64,000 bases of DNA from Pleurostoma richardsiae (GCA_030052745.1 JANBVO010000048.1:186001-250000); one strand, 5' to 3'; positions 41,749 to 54,328 are shown, numbered from the stretch's first letter. The notes: generated from the letters alone by a model not told the origin. Numbers and translations are program-made.

Positions 41749-42699
41749 TCAGCAGCCACCCGCCATCACGTTCACCCGTCGTTCCTCCAGCAGCCGAAGG
41801 CGATCCCGGACCGCGACCCTCCATTCCGTTGCCACTTTGTACACCAAGAGCAAAGATAAAGATGCGAAAACACCGCAGAAGATCGTCATGACAGTGATGC
41901 TGAACCAGAGCGCCGCCGACCCCAGCGTCTTGTTCTGCTCGACCGCGGCGCTGACCTGCAAGCCACTCAGGACGACGGACGCGCCGCCCATGAAGAAGAG
42001 GATGGGGCCGTAGAAGCGGGCAAAGAAGGCTCCGTACTGGTAATCGACTCTCTGAAAGTGCGACCGTCCGAGGAGGAACGGCGCGTAGAAGTTCAGTCGC
42101 GTCAGCCGGATCTCGCCGTACGCATAGCGCGCAGAGACCTCTTGGTCGGTGATTCGGGCCACGTCCGAAGCGAAATCGACGAACTGCTCCCAGGTTACGT
42201 CGCTCGGTAGAAGGCACAGGCTGGGATCCTGGGCCATGCGGAAGTCAGACTCGTGTCGCACGAGATGGCAGTATGTCCTGAGGTGGCCTAGGGCGGCCGT
42301 GCGAACGCGCCTCGTCTGTGCGTCGTCGTTACACAAGTGATCTTGCCAGAACTTATACGAGCATAGATAACGCGGGAGCGGCTTGATGAAGATCCAGCCG
42401 TGGATCCACACCAAGTGTAGTTTTGGATCCTCCGTCACGACGACTACGCGCCGCTTCACTAACTGTCGATGCAGCGGGGAGATGCTAGCGCTGTCCTGCT
42501 TTGCCATCCACCAGAGCCTGTGCGCGATCCGGTCCATATCCTCGGCCCAAAGCTCTCTATCGAGACAGTCCCACAGCCCGTGTCGATCGCTGAGCCGGAC
42601 GCTGGGATGACCCGGCAGACGTTGCCTAGACAGGTCGTCCAACTCCCGCGTCAGCTGGTGCTCGAACGCGAAGGGCGGGGTCGTGCGTGAAGACGCCAT
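41749..42699 (-). CDS. DUF6601-type integral membrane protein
   Basis: Single exon, 316 aa, start at 42699. Sequence blocks fit the fungal DUF6601 family as I remember it: LHLVWIHGWIFIKPLPRYL in the first third, TAALGHLRTYCHLVRHESDF, a RYAYGEIRLTRLN segment, then QYGAFFARFYGPILFFMGG leading into two membrane helices (one through SVVLSGLQV, one through ITVMTIFCGVFASLSLLLVY). The Arg-rich cytoplasmic tail is short. Proteins of this family are common in Sordariomycetes and Eurotiomycetes, often near NLR or HET genes, with no known function. Divergent from the NLR-like gene across 303 bp. Confidence 0.78.
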   Translation of the reverse strand: MASSRTTPPFAFEHQLTRELDDLSRQRLPGHPSVRLSDRHGLWDCLDRELWAEDMDRIAHRLWWMAKQDSASISPLHRQLVKRRVVVVTEDPKLHLVWIHGWIFIKPLPRYLCSYKFWQDHLCNDDAQTRRVRTAALGHLRTYCHLVRHESDFRMAQDPSLCLLPSDVTWEQFVDFASDVARITDQEVSARYAYGEIRLTRLNFYAPFLLGRSHFQRVDYQYGAFFARFYGPILFFMGGASVVLSGLQVSAAVEQNKTLGSAALWFSITVMTIFCGVFASLSLLLVYKVATEWRVAVRDRLRLLEERRVNVMAGGC

Positions 42700-43002
42700 C
42701 CGTCGTAGTTGTCTCGAGTGCGATCAACAGTTTGGAGCCTCACGCCGCGAAGCGTTGATCACTGCGATCGCAAGGCTATGCTGAGCCCAGTGTCCATGTC
42801 ACGTGTGTTATTCATGCACAAAGCTATGCTGAAGAATCAGGCTGGAATCAGGCTGCCATCAAGCTCCGTTAAAGTCATTCCCCCCTCATTTCCTTGACCT
42901 TTTACAAACGCCTCCGCGTGATATTTTTGAAGTGGCATTAATTCCAGACTGGCTATCCCTCTTCCCTACCCTCCTGAATCCTTGTTAGAGCCGTGTCCTG
43001 CC
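42700..43002. promoter_or_regulatory. Divergent promoter between the DUF6601 and NLR-like genes
   Basis: 303 bp separate the two ATGs. Contains no recognised site. Confidence 0.45.
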
Positions 43003-46000
43003 ATGGCACTTATCAAACCGCAAGCCGAGGTTGCAGTCGCAGACCAGGTTATTCCGGGGCCCGTAGTACTGGCAAGACGGAACCTGACAGTCCGCATCGA
43101 GGGCATTCCTCTTGATCACATAGATACCTTAGAAGACAACATCCGGTCCATCGTCAACTCTGACCTGCACGACACTATTGCAACCTTGCGACGGCGCTCT
43201 CTCGTTCGCGGGCACCAGCCCGACCGCATGGCCACAGCCACTGTCACTGTCGAGACGGCCATTCTCGGAGACGAACTCTGCCGGCAGCTGGGCGAGGCTC
43301 GCGGCTCGTCCCGGTACCCGTACACCTACAGTTCTCGATTCGAGGGTATCACCCCAATGTATGAAGGCGAGGGCAACGCCGTCGTGGAGTGAGCTGCATC
43401 TCCCCACATAGACGTGTACCTGCTGACTCTTCCAGCGTCGTCGCAGTTCCCGGGCTGGCGAGCCACGCCTTCGGATCTTGGAAATCCCAGAATAATGACG
43501 ACATCTGGCTTTGCGACTACCTACCCAAAGACATTCCAGAGATTCGAGTTCTGCTCTACGGGTACGATACAAGGCTGCAGAACAATCTGTCCAAACAATC
43601 GATTGAAGATCTAGGCGTCGATTTTCTTGAAAGCCTTGTTGCGTTCCGGGCGCACGACGGCGTACGTGACCTGACACGCCTTTTGAGCAAGCTAACCATG
43701 TATCAGACATGTCGCCGCCCGATCATTTTCATCGGCCACAGCCTAGGTGGCCTGCTCATCAAAGAGGTGCGCACCCTCCTCTTATGCGTGTCCATCCTCC
43801 TAACGTCCTACAGGCACTTGTGCACTCCTTGAAGCAGACAGGTGACCCCGAAAAAGTCAATATGTCACAGAGCTGTTACGGAATGCTCTTCTTCGGTGTT
43901 CCGAACTTCGGCCTGCGGAATGAGCAGCTCATCGCCATCGTCCAGGGGCAGCCCAACGAAGCTTTGATACGTCAGCTAGTTGTCGATAGCGACATGGAAC
44001 CCTCCGCGTTCCTGCGGAGAATCTCAGAGGAGTTCTGTCGGACCTGCGAGGGTCAATACAAGGTCGTGTCCTTCTTTGAACGTAGATCTAGTCCGGTGGT
44101 TGAGGTGAGACATCCCCAGAAAAATCGGAGAGTGAAGCGCTGATCACGCATCTAGGTTTTAGACGGCAAACTGCGAAAGACAGGAAACCTGTGTCTGTTG
44201 GTGACGAAGGAGTCCGCTACAAGCATGGGCCGAGCTGCGAGCGATCAAGACAATATTCCCTTGGACACTGATCATTCAGAGCTTGTTAAGTACAGCTCGA
44301 GGAGCCAAGCCCCCTATACCATCGTTAGGCGACGCCTGGGGAACCTTATTGCTGGGGCCCAGGAAAATGTTCCCAAGCGCTTCGCAGCAGGGTGTATGTA
44401 ATCCAGAGCCAAGAATGTAGTCCGCCTTGTGCTGACCCTCGCAAGCTTCCCAACAAGCGATTGCCAAAGATTACCCTAGTATGTACCTTACTAGGCATGC
44501 CGAACCAGGACTGACGTTTGTTAAGGATTGATGGAAAGCGCGGAAGCCACAAAGACTTTTGGCGGTCAGGATCCGCCATTGATGCCAGCTTTGAAAAGTC
44601 CTGTCTCGGCAACGTACCATCATCTAGGTGACATGCCTAGCCTTGACCGCTATTACCAAGATCAGCCCAGCATTGATAATGTGATTTATGAGTTCTGTTC
44701 GTCAACCGATGAGTATCGGAGCAGGACGTTGCTTCTTCACGGATTGGCTGGAAGAGGAAAAACACAATCCTGTGTCGCATTCATGCGAAATGCGACGAAA
44801 TCAGTCGGGAGGTGATTAGAGAACGAGTTTTGCATACCCCTAGCCGTTCAGACTGTCATTGACTAACAGATATTAGGTGGTCTCGACTCATGTGGTTGAA
44901 TGCGTACAGCCCAGTGGCCTTGTTCGAGAGCCTTCGAAGCCTCCAGGAGGACCTTGAAATACCTAGGCGGCATCAGACTGCATCCGAATCAACCAGGTCT
45001 GCAGAAATATTCAAGGCGATCGGAGAGGACGTGAGGAAATGGCTGTCGTCACAGGAAAAGCCCTGGCTGATGGTGCTAGATCATCTTATTCTGGAGGAGT
45101 CTATTCTGGAGGACTCTGAGATGCGTGGGATGATCGACTCTCTGTGCAGGTCTGAGAAGGGGCGGATTATCATAACAGCACGATGTGTCTTGGACGAATG
45201 GTCCACGGACCAAGAGGCTAAACATGCTGTCAGGCCCATGGACCCGAAATCAGCCTCGGAGCTAATACGCCGCCGTTTGTCTCCTAACGATTTCTCTACC
45301 GAAGATGAACAGAACGCTAGAGAACTTTCCCGGCTTCTAGACTTTCTTCCTCATGCCATCTCCCTTGCTTGTGCCAAGATCAAGAATGAGAAGATCTCGA
45401 TCCTGTCGTATATCAAGCGCTGGCGCGAAGTTTTTGGCGAGCAACCGAAGAATATTATAAAGTCTGCTACGGACCAATCCTTGAACGGCTCCTTGAAACT
45501 GTCTTATGAGTCTCTGAAGCGGAAAAGGTCTCCTGGCGTTGAACTCGTTGCTGCAGATCTGTTCAAAATTCTGGCATGCTTTAGCGGCTCTCATATCTCA
45601 GAGGTCATCTTCCAGCGAGCCTGGGAGGTAGCGTCATTCGAAGAAAGGCAGCCTCGAGACGAGACACACGAAGAAGATACCTGGTTCAGCAAATTCTGGC
45701 AGTTCCTGCTTCAACGCCCTTGGCAGGACACTCAACCCGAAGTCATCAGAAGCAATCAAATGAGCACGCCGCTTTTGATTCGGGAGTCTGGAGAGACTCA
45801 GTGGCAAGGCTCTACTGCCCAAAGACAATTTCGTGCTGCCCTCCGAACACTGGAAGACTATTCTTTTCTCGAATTCTCAAGCGACCCGAACAATTGCGAG
45901 ATCAAGATATCGCCGTTCATTCAAGCATGGATCCGCTTAGATATCCATGCATTAGGATTAACGGAGGCTGAGGACTTTCACAAAGCCTGGCGGCAAGCGT

Positions 46001-47880
46001 CCTGCATCCTTGCGGCCTCGTTGAAATTCAATGGTGCAGAGGACCGAAAAACGAGTGTATTAAGGACTTTTCAGAGACGAGCAGCTGCACACGTTCAACA
46101 CCTTCGTCTTGTAAGCGATATTCTGGACCATCCATCTTCTGGCTTTGTCCCGGAAGGTAATTGTTCGTCGTGGACGCAGAAAGTCTTCGCACTTGAAGGC
46201 GGAGAAACAGCAGCCCACCTCTTTGCTGATGTATTGGACATTCACGGATATCCGCAGCTGGCTTTACAACTTCGGGAAGCACGCAGAGAAACGGAGAAGC
46301 CTGGAGAAAGTAGTGTCGAGGATCTAGTAAATCATCTAGTCCTTGCAAGCTCGCATGGACGAAACGGTTTTCACCGCGAGGCTCTCGATGGAAGAAAGGC
46401 TGCGGTGCGGCTTTTGCAAAGTTTACAGTTGCCGGGTCTTGAAAATGAGAGATCATCGTCTCTTAGGAAGAAATATTTGGAGCTTACGATTAAAGTTGAG
46501 ATTTCTGACAGCTACTGGCATCTTGGCCGTAGGGAAACGTCGTCCACATTAATCCAAGAGACATTAGCGGAGCTTTTGAGACTCCAGCAATGCCTGGATG
46601 ATATTGATGACGGTTCCTCAAACTCAAGCTTCAGAGACTTTTTCCAGACGATCTTGATGGAAGCCAGGTTGGACAAGACTAGATGTTTGGTGCGCCATGG
46701 TCACCATTACGACCTTGCACATGCCACGTTAGAGTCTGTGATCGCTGAGAGTGAGAAGCAATCGCAGAACAACGTTCAGTGCCGAGATCGCTATCTTCGT
46801 GCAAGAGCCTTGAATGCCGAGATTATGTCTGCCCGCGGGCAGCATAAGATGGCTTGTAGCGAGAGAGAAGATGTTCTTCAACAGTGGAAGAAGGGAGACC
46901 CGCAGATGAAACTTCTCGATACGATGATCGCGCAGATGGCGTATGCCAATAGTTTAAGCGCTACTGAGTACTATGAGGAGTCTCTCAAACTCCGCCTGGA
47001 GATCGAAGACCGTCTGCTTATGCCAGGCAGTCCCGTGCCTCCGAAACACGAGTTCATTCATCAGTCAAGACAAAATCTGGCCCGATGCTATCTGGAGGTC
47101 GCCGCCGACTCTTTCTTCGACAAGAAGCTCCGCAAATACCAGCTTGAGGGCCAAAGACTCATTTTTGAGGCTGTGGGCCTCATTCAACAGGTGTGGAAAA
47201 CTTGCAAGGATGAAGCGTGTTGGGGCCACACTCATCCCCTAACACTGGACAGTTTGACGCTGATGATCAAGTGCGAGCGACTGGCCGAAAGCTTAGAAGG
47301 AGATTATAAAATAGAGAATTTCGAAGGCTCGAGGGCTTTTTCAGAAACCAAGACTATAATGTCCTCCGAACTCACTGAGCAGGATCCTGGCATCGAAAGC
47401 GCTTGGTTCCGAGTCCAGCTCGAGGACTGTCTTGTCAAGGATCCGAAGAGAAAAGAGGAGAGACTGCGAGCCCTGGAGAGTCAAGTGAGCCTTGAGCCGA
47501 AGCTGGAGGTCCAGTATCGCATTGCTAAGGCACGTCTGGAACCCTTGTATATGTGCAGAGATCAGAAAAGGAAGCGTGAAATGAAAAGGGAAGCCCGATT
47601 CAAGGACGCAGCAGAAAGCTTGAAGGGGGTCTGGAAGCAACGCCAGAAGCTGTTAGGTCGGACGAGTTTTGCTACTTTAAGAGCACTCAGCGCCGCTACC
47701 GACGCAGAGAAAGCGACCGGTGATGGCTACGCTTTGGACTTAGAGAAGAAACTGTGTATTCTCTTTCGGGACATGTATGGGGAAGAGAGTCCGATGTCCC
47801 GCAAAGAACTGAGAAGGCTGAACAGAAGTCTATCCCAGTGGGACCAGCCGCCATTATCGTGGACTGACTTGACTAGATAG
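43003..47880 (+). CDS. NLR-like protein: alpha/beta hydrolase (SesB-type), NB-ARC, helical repeats
   Basis: STAND protein of the kind tied to fungal non-self recognition and programmed cell death. Model: exons 43003-43388, 43436-43766, 43814-44104, 44156-44391, about 44539-44811, and 44877-47880; about 1506 aa. An N-terminal region of about 128 residues precedes a SesB-like lipase/esterase domain (VVAVPGLASHAFGSW; nucleophile elbow GHSLGG near residue 230; a later FFGVPNFG). Then comes NB-ARC: Walker A GLAGRGKT, Walker B WLMVLDHL, GRIIITARC, and a GLPLA-like FLPHAISLA. The rest (residues about 700-1500) is helical, probably degenerate TPR-like repeats. The fourth intron (44392-44538) is 147 nt, much longer than the others, and its ends are uncertain: the most canonical donor there leads to a stop codon. 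Hydrolase and NTPase motifs are intact. Confidence 0.85.
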
Positions 47881-48098
47881 CGGTTGTATGCAAGCAACAC
47901 GCTTGGTATATGAAACCATCACTGAAGTAGCTTCATACGGTCGCGATGATGTATGAGACGAAAGGTTTGAATTTCAAACAGGAGTCTACGGAAACAATCT
48001 ACTCTTCACTCATAAACCTGCCACCATACATCCATGCAATCTTCCATCTTGCCGCAGACGCAATGGGAACGTTCAAGAGGTTGCAGACTGTAAACTAT

Positions 48099-48827
48099 CT
48101 ATGAAGGAGACGTTGAAGGAGACCTCGAAAGAGAGAGCTTCGAGGAATTGCGGCGGATAGCATTCATCATCAAACCAACTCTTCTGTCTTTCTCACCGGC
48201 TTTTTCGAGCGCGTGGACAAATCCATCAGGGTCTTCTTCAAACGCTTTTTTGTCGAGAGACAGATAGTCCACGTTTCCCAGTTCCTCAAGATTGCTTCGC
48301 AAAGCTTTGAAGTCGGGAGTTTGGAAGGCCTCTAAAGTTTCTTTCAATTGCTTTTCCCTTGATGAAGACCTGGAGCTCGATACATCACTATGAGACCCAG
48401 GTGGACTTCTGTCCCCGCTCAAATCGCTCCCTGTGTAGGCAGAACCACCACAATTGCACTGCAGCAATGTTTTCTTGTTAACACTCCAGTCTAAAGACAC
48501 GCGCTCCCAAGACGCTGAGACTATGGGGACGGGGCACATGCAAATATCACATGCAGGCACCCCTCGTATAAACATTTAACTCACGCAAGTGTGGCGGCTC
48601 GCGCCGCGCGCTTTGGGACACACAGTGTCCGTGCTTTCTGTGTGATTGTGACCACAAGGTTTAAGGGTCGCATAGCATTTGCAAGTGACGCGATCCCGAG
48701 TCCTTCCGCGGGAGGGCTCTTCGAACCCGATATGCGGCTGCTCTGTGAAATCACCGAGTATTCCATCTGATAGATCATCTGAGTCTTGCATGAAATCGTA
48801 GGTAAAGGTCTCTTTCATGCTACGCAT
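48099..48827 (-). CDS. Small Cys-rich hypothetical protein, splice uncertain
   Basis: Two minus-strand frames, 48576-48827 and 48099-48575, look like one gene of unknown function. The first ends with a Cys/His-rich segment (CKCYATLKPCGH, then VCPKAR and HTC) that could bind zinc. The second begins in frame near SWERVSLDWSVNKKTLLQCNCGG and continues with a Ser/Arg-rich and then helical tail that ends LSRSPSTSPS. The obvious GTGAGT donor at 48582 does not stay in phase with a canonical acceptor, so the junction near 48510-48585 is unresolved. It follows the NLR-like gene tail to tail. No family recognised. Confidence 0.5.
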
Positions 48828-49747
48828 CTTGACAGAAGTTCAAATAGCAGTGGGTCATCAAAAATGGGATGTCAGTCGAGGCAGAGGCTGGGTTTGGTTG
48901 CAGTTGATGGTTTCCCAATGGCTAAAGGCCGCCTTCCACCTGCTAACTAGGTTTATATGTACGTAAGATATGCTGAGCCTTCGTCATTGCCCACCCATAC
49001 GGTTCTAACAAGTGCTTCCGCACCTAAAGGGTGTTCAGCTTGATTATGCTGCTTCTATCACTACCAGGTAAAGTGAGATGCCACGTTGCAGAAGCGACCC
49101 TGGTAATGTGAAGTGCGAGGAGTTGCCGTGGCTGCATCAATACATGCATAGCTGAATCTAAGCGCGACGGAGTGCATGAAATCAGACTCGATATTGCGTC
49201 CCAAGTTTGCTAAATTCTTCTACCTTAGCTGGTCCCGAGGCTTGGCTTTATGACTTGATTGGAACCAAGTGGCATACTTTCTGCACCTGTGTTCGGTGTG
49301 ACAGGTCGTGCAGGAAGCTAGCCAAGCATCAGTTATCGCACCTTCAGTTTGACGCCCTTAAAGTTAGGTTCCAAAAAACCCGCGGTCCATCCCACTTGCA
49401 AACCTGCGTTTTTCTCGCCAAAATGTCTCCCCTAAATTGACGAATTGGACAGGGTGACATACTTATCTTTGACTATTGAGCCTTGGCGCTCTGGTAGAGC
49501 GGTTGCTTCGTCTTCCTCTTTTGCGATCGCAAGAACGACGACTGTCTAGCCAACAGTCATACTTGTTTGTCCGCCCATTGCTACGGAAGGGCTCTTCCAC
49601 GTCGATCGCAGTCTTTTCGGGTGTCCTGTACACAGCCAGCCAGCCAACTCAGAGCGCCTTGCCGTCTTAATTGGCCACGAAATTCTAGGACAGCCACAAA
49701 GCCTCGGGACAGTCAGTTACCGGCCGGCATCGTCAAAATAGGTATCT

Positions 49748-49784
49748 CCCCCCCCCCCCCCCCCCCCAAAAAAAAAAAAAAAAA
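49748..49784. repeat. C20-A17 homopolymer junction
   Basis: A run of 20 C is followed directly by 17 A. Length is likely unstable and may be misread by the sequencing. Confidence 0.9.
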
Positions 49785-50359
49785 GGGAGCGTTTTAAGAG
49801 ACACTCAGAATGGCACGTATATAGTCATCATGACACCCGCGAAGAATCCTCAGACCATTCGAAAGCTCGTAGCTGCAGCTGAGAACAACGAAACTCATTC
49901 AAGTTGTCCTCGGCTGTGGCGCAAATATAGCTAGATGAATTTGCCAGAAAAGAGATGGGAGAGAGTGACGAGAAACAGGTTGTTGGGACTGGTGATGTCG
50001 TATCCACGCATACCCCGGCCTCAGCCAGCCAGAGTCTTGCTAATTTATCCACGAGCCACAAGTCTTGTGCAAAGCGCCGATGAACACAAGCCGCCCATAC
50101 GCTGGCCTTTCGATTCGGGATAGCGAGGCTAGCTAGATATTGTAGATAAGAAGCACTGAGATACCGCCAATCATACTCCGCAGGAACGCATAATCGGCGC
50201 CAAGATTCATGCGGTTAATCACTAAAAGCTCCAACACTACCCATTACGGACACAGCCTCCTACAAACCAGACTGCCTACCTTGAGTACGGTACTGTGCTG
50301 CGCAATGGCAAAGTGACTTCAAGACTATGAGATCGAGGCACGTCAAACTTTTCAAATAT

Positions 50360-50378
50360 CCCCCCCCCCCCCCCCCCC
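50360..50378. repeat. C19 homopolymer
   Basis: Nineteen consecutive C about 0.6 kb from the first C run. Confidence 0.9.
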
Positions 50379-51012
50379 TCATATAGTAAGTAGCATGTTA
50401 GCCGTCCAGATGGGCTCGACACAAGCCTCTCATCAGTGAAAGGCAGTAGATTTAACAACTAAGTGGAAAGCTCAATGCTAGCACTTGAGCAGCACACCGG
50501 CATCGCCAAGATAGAATTTGGGTTGTTACACCAATAGATTGCACTAGCAGTAATCGACGCGGTGCGCCTGCGGCCACAGCCGCATGATTCCGGGGCTGTG
50601 CATGTACCTACGTAGAGATTTGACTGGCAAGGCGCACCAGCAGGCGTGCCTGCATAGGGTTTCCCCGAGTGCATTCGTATCCGGTCCAACCAACCGGGAC
50701 ATTATTCCGTATCGCCGTAACATACCTACCAATGATCTCAGTTGCTTCCTGACGATCGCCACGTTTGCGGCAAGGAGATCTGGCCTGGGATTACACAAAT
50801 AATGGCTTGATGCCCCCAACTCTCGAACCAACCAAGGTAGAGCAGCCAAGGCGTTGAGTGTGGGTGGTGGGAACTTAAGGACGCATTCAGCCCGCAAGCC
50901 CATTTCAGACACTTTCTCTCTTCACGCTTCTCCATCCAGCATTCTCACGAACGTTTTTATCTCCATTAGGATAAACACACAGTTGCGTACCATAAGACCG
51001 ACCACCATCGAT

Positions 51013-52055
51013 ATGGGGTTTTTTACCAAAATGAAAAAGAAGGTACACCAAACGATCCTGATGCCCTTGTGTGCATAGCTGAAACTGCACAGGTGCAAGG
51101 TGGTTCGCGAGTCGCTCCGCAACCGCCACCACCACCGCCACAGACCGATACAGAATACGCTCGTAGAATGCCGACGGCGACCCGCGCCCCATTCCCAGAG
51201 TCGTCTAGTGCCAGTCGTCGTGTGATAGGACCTGAGCTGTTGCAGCCAGTTACTCAAACGAGAGTATATAACCGCGACGGTCTGGTCTCCAGCGTACCAA
51301 CACACAACACAAATGCGAGAAAGGTCGCCCCACGAGAGCCGACCCAAACCCAGCAAAGGAATGGTCCCCCACTGCAACTTGTTCGCTCAGGCCCCCAAAA
51401 CAACTCCCCGCCTAGCAAGAAGACGATTCCCATGTCACCGACAAGCAACGCCAATGATATCCCGAGAACAAACGGCCGACGAGAATCGAGTCCAACACCC
51501 CGAGACTTGCAGGCTTCAGGCGAGGGCCTTGAAGACCAACGTACACATCTAAGAAAGGCAACAACCAGTCCTGAGGCGAACGTAGAGAGTGGATCGCAGT
51601 TCCGCCTCTCTATACCCCACGCATTCTCGCTGAATACCCGCCTCAGTAGCTGGAAGGAAATTTTACTAACCGTACTCATCGTGGGGCTTGTCCTTTGCTT
51701 CCTTGCTTGGTCCTTCGTCCAGTTACTTGAGTTGCTGGAGAAGGTACAAATGTATCTGTACACTCTTGTTTTCCTCGCAATTCTGGCTCCTGTCATGCGC
51801 AGTCAAATACAGGCCCAATCCCCTATGCAACGTATCCATGTGGAGCAGGCTGGTCAGACGCAGAGACATTGGGACCAACTTGAGCATCAGACACGCCAAT
51901 ACACGTTCAAGACAACATCAGATGCCAGTAACGAGCGATTGCGACTCTTGACGAGTCACGAGCAGAAGGCCTGGAAGACTAATGCTGATCATTATAAAGC
52001 TAATCCAGATCGAGCCGTGGGTCCAGTTGTGCATCACAGCTTCCGTTATAATTGA
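51013..52055 (+). CDS. Hypothetical membrane protein with disordered N-terminus
   Basis: Exons 51013-51042 and 51093-52055, intron 50 nt; 330 aa. The first exon encodes ten residues (MGFFTKMKKK); the acceptor at 51092 is in phase and removes a stop at 51076. Residues 10-180 are Pro/Arg/Ser/Thr-rich and probably disordered. A hydrophobic segment of about 50 residues (from LLTVLIVGLVLCFLAWSF to LYTLVFLAILAPV) gives two membrane helices with a short loop. The C-terminal 90 residues are hydrophilic and Gln/His-rich with a helical look. No family recognised. It is the last gene before the AT-rich repeat region and lies 3.1 kb from the NLR-like gene, so a partner role is possible but unproven. Confidence 0.6.
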
Positions 52056-52600
52056 TGTTCTTCATTCTCTCAATACTTGAACCTTGGTTGTGATACACTA
52101 GAAGAAGAAAGGAATCAGGATTCAGTCGTGGTCGACGGTTGAAGATTGCAAGAAATCTAATGACTAAAGGGTCAAGGCATACATATTTTGTCAAGGGTAA
52201 TCCCTACATGGACACCATGTCTTATCTTCGTCTAACGCACTATTACTTCAACATTTCTAATTCTTAATTTATGAGCTTTCTTATACGTTTCCTTACTTTT
52301 ATATAGAGCAGTTACATCTCCCACAGTCAAGGCCTTTTTACAATCCTCCCGGGCCAAGACCCGGAAAGCACATGTTAGTACTATGATTCGCTTGATTCAA
52401 CAAATTCGCGACAGAGGATATCCAGATACCGGGCCTTCGATTAAGAAGGGGCTCAGCCACCGGTAATATCACGAGCTCCTTGCTCGTGTAAAGGCCGACA
52501 GCAAGCTGGGTAGCTTCTTCTATGGTAGTCTTCGGTAAGTGGACATTGTATTTAGTTGGACGAAGAGAGTTGATTGAATCTGACGGGAGGTAAAATTACT
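52056..52600. other. Intergenic, border to the AT-rich region
   Basis: Downstream of the membrane protein gene. Base composition falls sharply in GC from about 52580 on. No supported gene. Confidence 0.5.
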
Positions 52601-54328
52601 ATTCAAAAGTATCCGGTCTACCCTATCATCTTTACGCGTTTTTTATGTCAGACGCGTATTCTTTTGTATTACCCTTTCTTCTTAAAATTACTATAATTTA
52701 GCTAAATGACGTTTAAATTACGTGCTTTTGGTATTGAAATATCTAAAAATCACCTAAGAGGTTATGAATTTAGTTTAATTGTTCGTACGGCTATAGTGGT
52801 TACTGTAGTATGCGGTATAAGTTAACGTAAAGTAGCTGTTAAGTTTAGTACGACGTGTTTAATAGTTTAAGATACATTTTATTATTAGAAAAAAAATAAA
52901 TCTTTCAACTCTAAACTTCGAACAAGGCGTCCGTATAAATTAAACAGGAGGTAAAAGAAGTATATTATCTCTTTATTAAAAAAAACCGTAAGATTACTTA
53001 TATAATTATTTTAGACGCGATAGAGAATTTTATATTTTAAATTGATTATCTGTAAAATCTTATAACGTTATAACTAGAGGAAATAACGTATTATAAAGAA
53101 AATTCTTATCTTTAAAGAAATAATAAAGTAAAAGTTTAAGTTTATTATTTAGTAATTGTTAATTATTAAATAATTAATATAAGTAAGAAGTTTATTTACG
53201 TAGTACTTTTAAAGTTTAATTTAAAGTATATAAACATATTCTACGGATAAATTTACAGCGTAAAATTCTATTACTAATCTAATTACTTAGTTCTTTCGTT
53301 TTACTTTTAAAAAATTTAATAAAGATTTCGTAAACTTTAAAAACTATATAAAGGTTAATATTTTGATTATAATATAAGTAATGATTTAAATAAAAAGAAG
53401 GAATTTTTTAATTATTATATAACAAAATAAAACTTTTAAACGTAATAAGTTTACTTTTTAAAGTTATATATAAGCTTTAAAAGAAGGTATATTACTTTAT
53501 TACAATAAAATAAAGTATTTTTAATAAAATAACGTAAGAATTTATATATTTAAAAAAGCTATAAAATAACTTCTAAAATATAATATAATCTTAATTAATT
53601 AACTTCTTTATAATCTAGATTCTAACTTTATTAAATACATTTAAAAAGTAATAAAAATATAATTATATAGATTATTCTTTAATTTATAAAATCTTAAAGG
53701 GAATAAACTAGATATTACGTATTTTAAGTAATATCTAAGATTTACGTAAGAAATTATTCCTTAAAACTTAGTTAATACTTTAATTCAGTTTATACTACGT
53801 AGATTTAAAGTAGTGAAAAAGGTATATAATTAATATATTAAATATTAAAGCTTAAGTCTTTAACTTTATACTATATATATTTATATAATTTTTAAGTTTA
53901 AATTAGTTAAACAATTAAATATCTTCTTATAATAGTTAAAGGAAAAAAATTAAGAATAAGTAAAGTAAACTAGAGACTTTTAAATAATACTTTTTAATTA
54001 TAATTACTATAATATTAACTAATAAAATTTTAAGTTAATTGAATAATAAACTTATTTATGTAGAACTTACGATTTAAAAATAATTTAAAATTAACTTTAT
54101 TTTATATTAAAATTAAAATTATTAAACGTATTAATATTTAAATTTATTAAGTAATATTTCTTATAATATATTTTTATATATGTAACGTTTTTTTAATCTT
54201 TTTAATGAAATTATAAAACGAACGAATAAGAAAAAAAGAAACTATACCGTTTTTAAAGTTTAAAAATAAAGAAAAAAAATAAAAAAATAAAAGAAATAAT
54301 AACTTATAAAGGAAGAAAATTAACAACT
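52601..54328. repeat. AT-rich RIP-type repeat DNA
   Basis: Almost entirely A and T, dense in TTAA and stop codons in all frames, with no open frame. Composition and context match RIP-mutated transposon DNA. No element could be named here. Confidence 0.7.

Larger units (their letters stand above)
48828..51012. other. Long intergenic region, no firm gene
   Basis: About 2.2 kb without a supported gene. It contains two homopolymer runs (separate entries). A TGGTAGAGCGG sequence near 49491 resembles a tRNA A box but no B box or cloverleaf follows. Confidence 0.5.

Noticed and set aside
41369-42217. Long minus-strand frame overlapping the DUF6601 gene
   Set aside because: Out-of-frame shadow of a real gene over most of its length; Arg/Pro/Leu-rich, no motif.
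49480-49560. tRNA-like TGGTAGAGCGG sequence
   Set aside because: Resembles an A box only; no GGTTCRA-type B box at the right distance and no acceptor-stem pairing.
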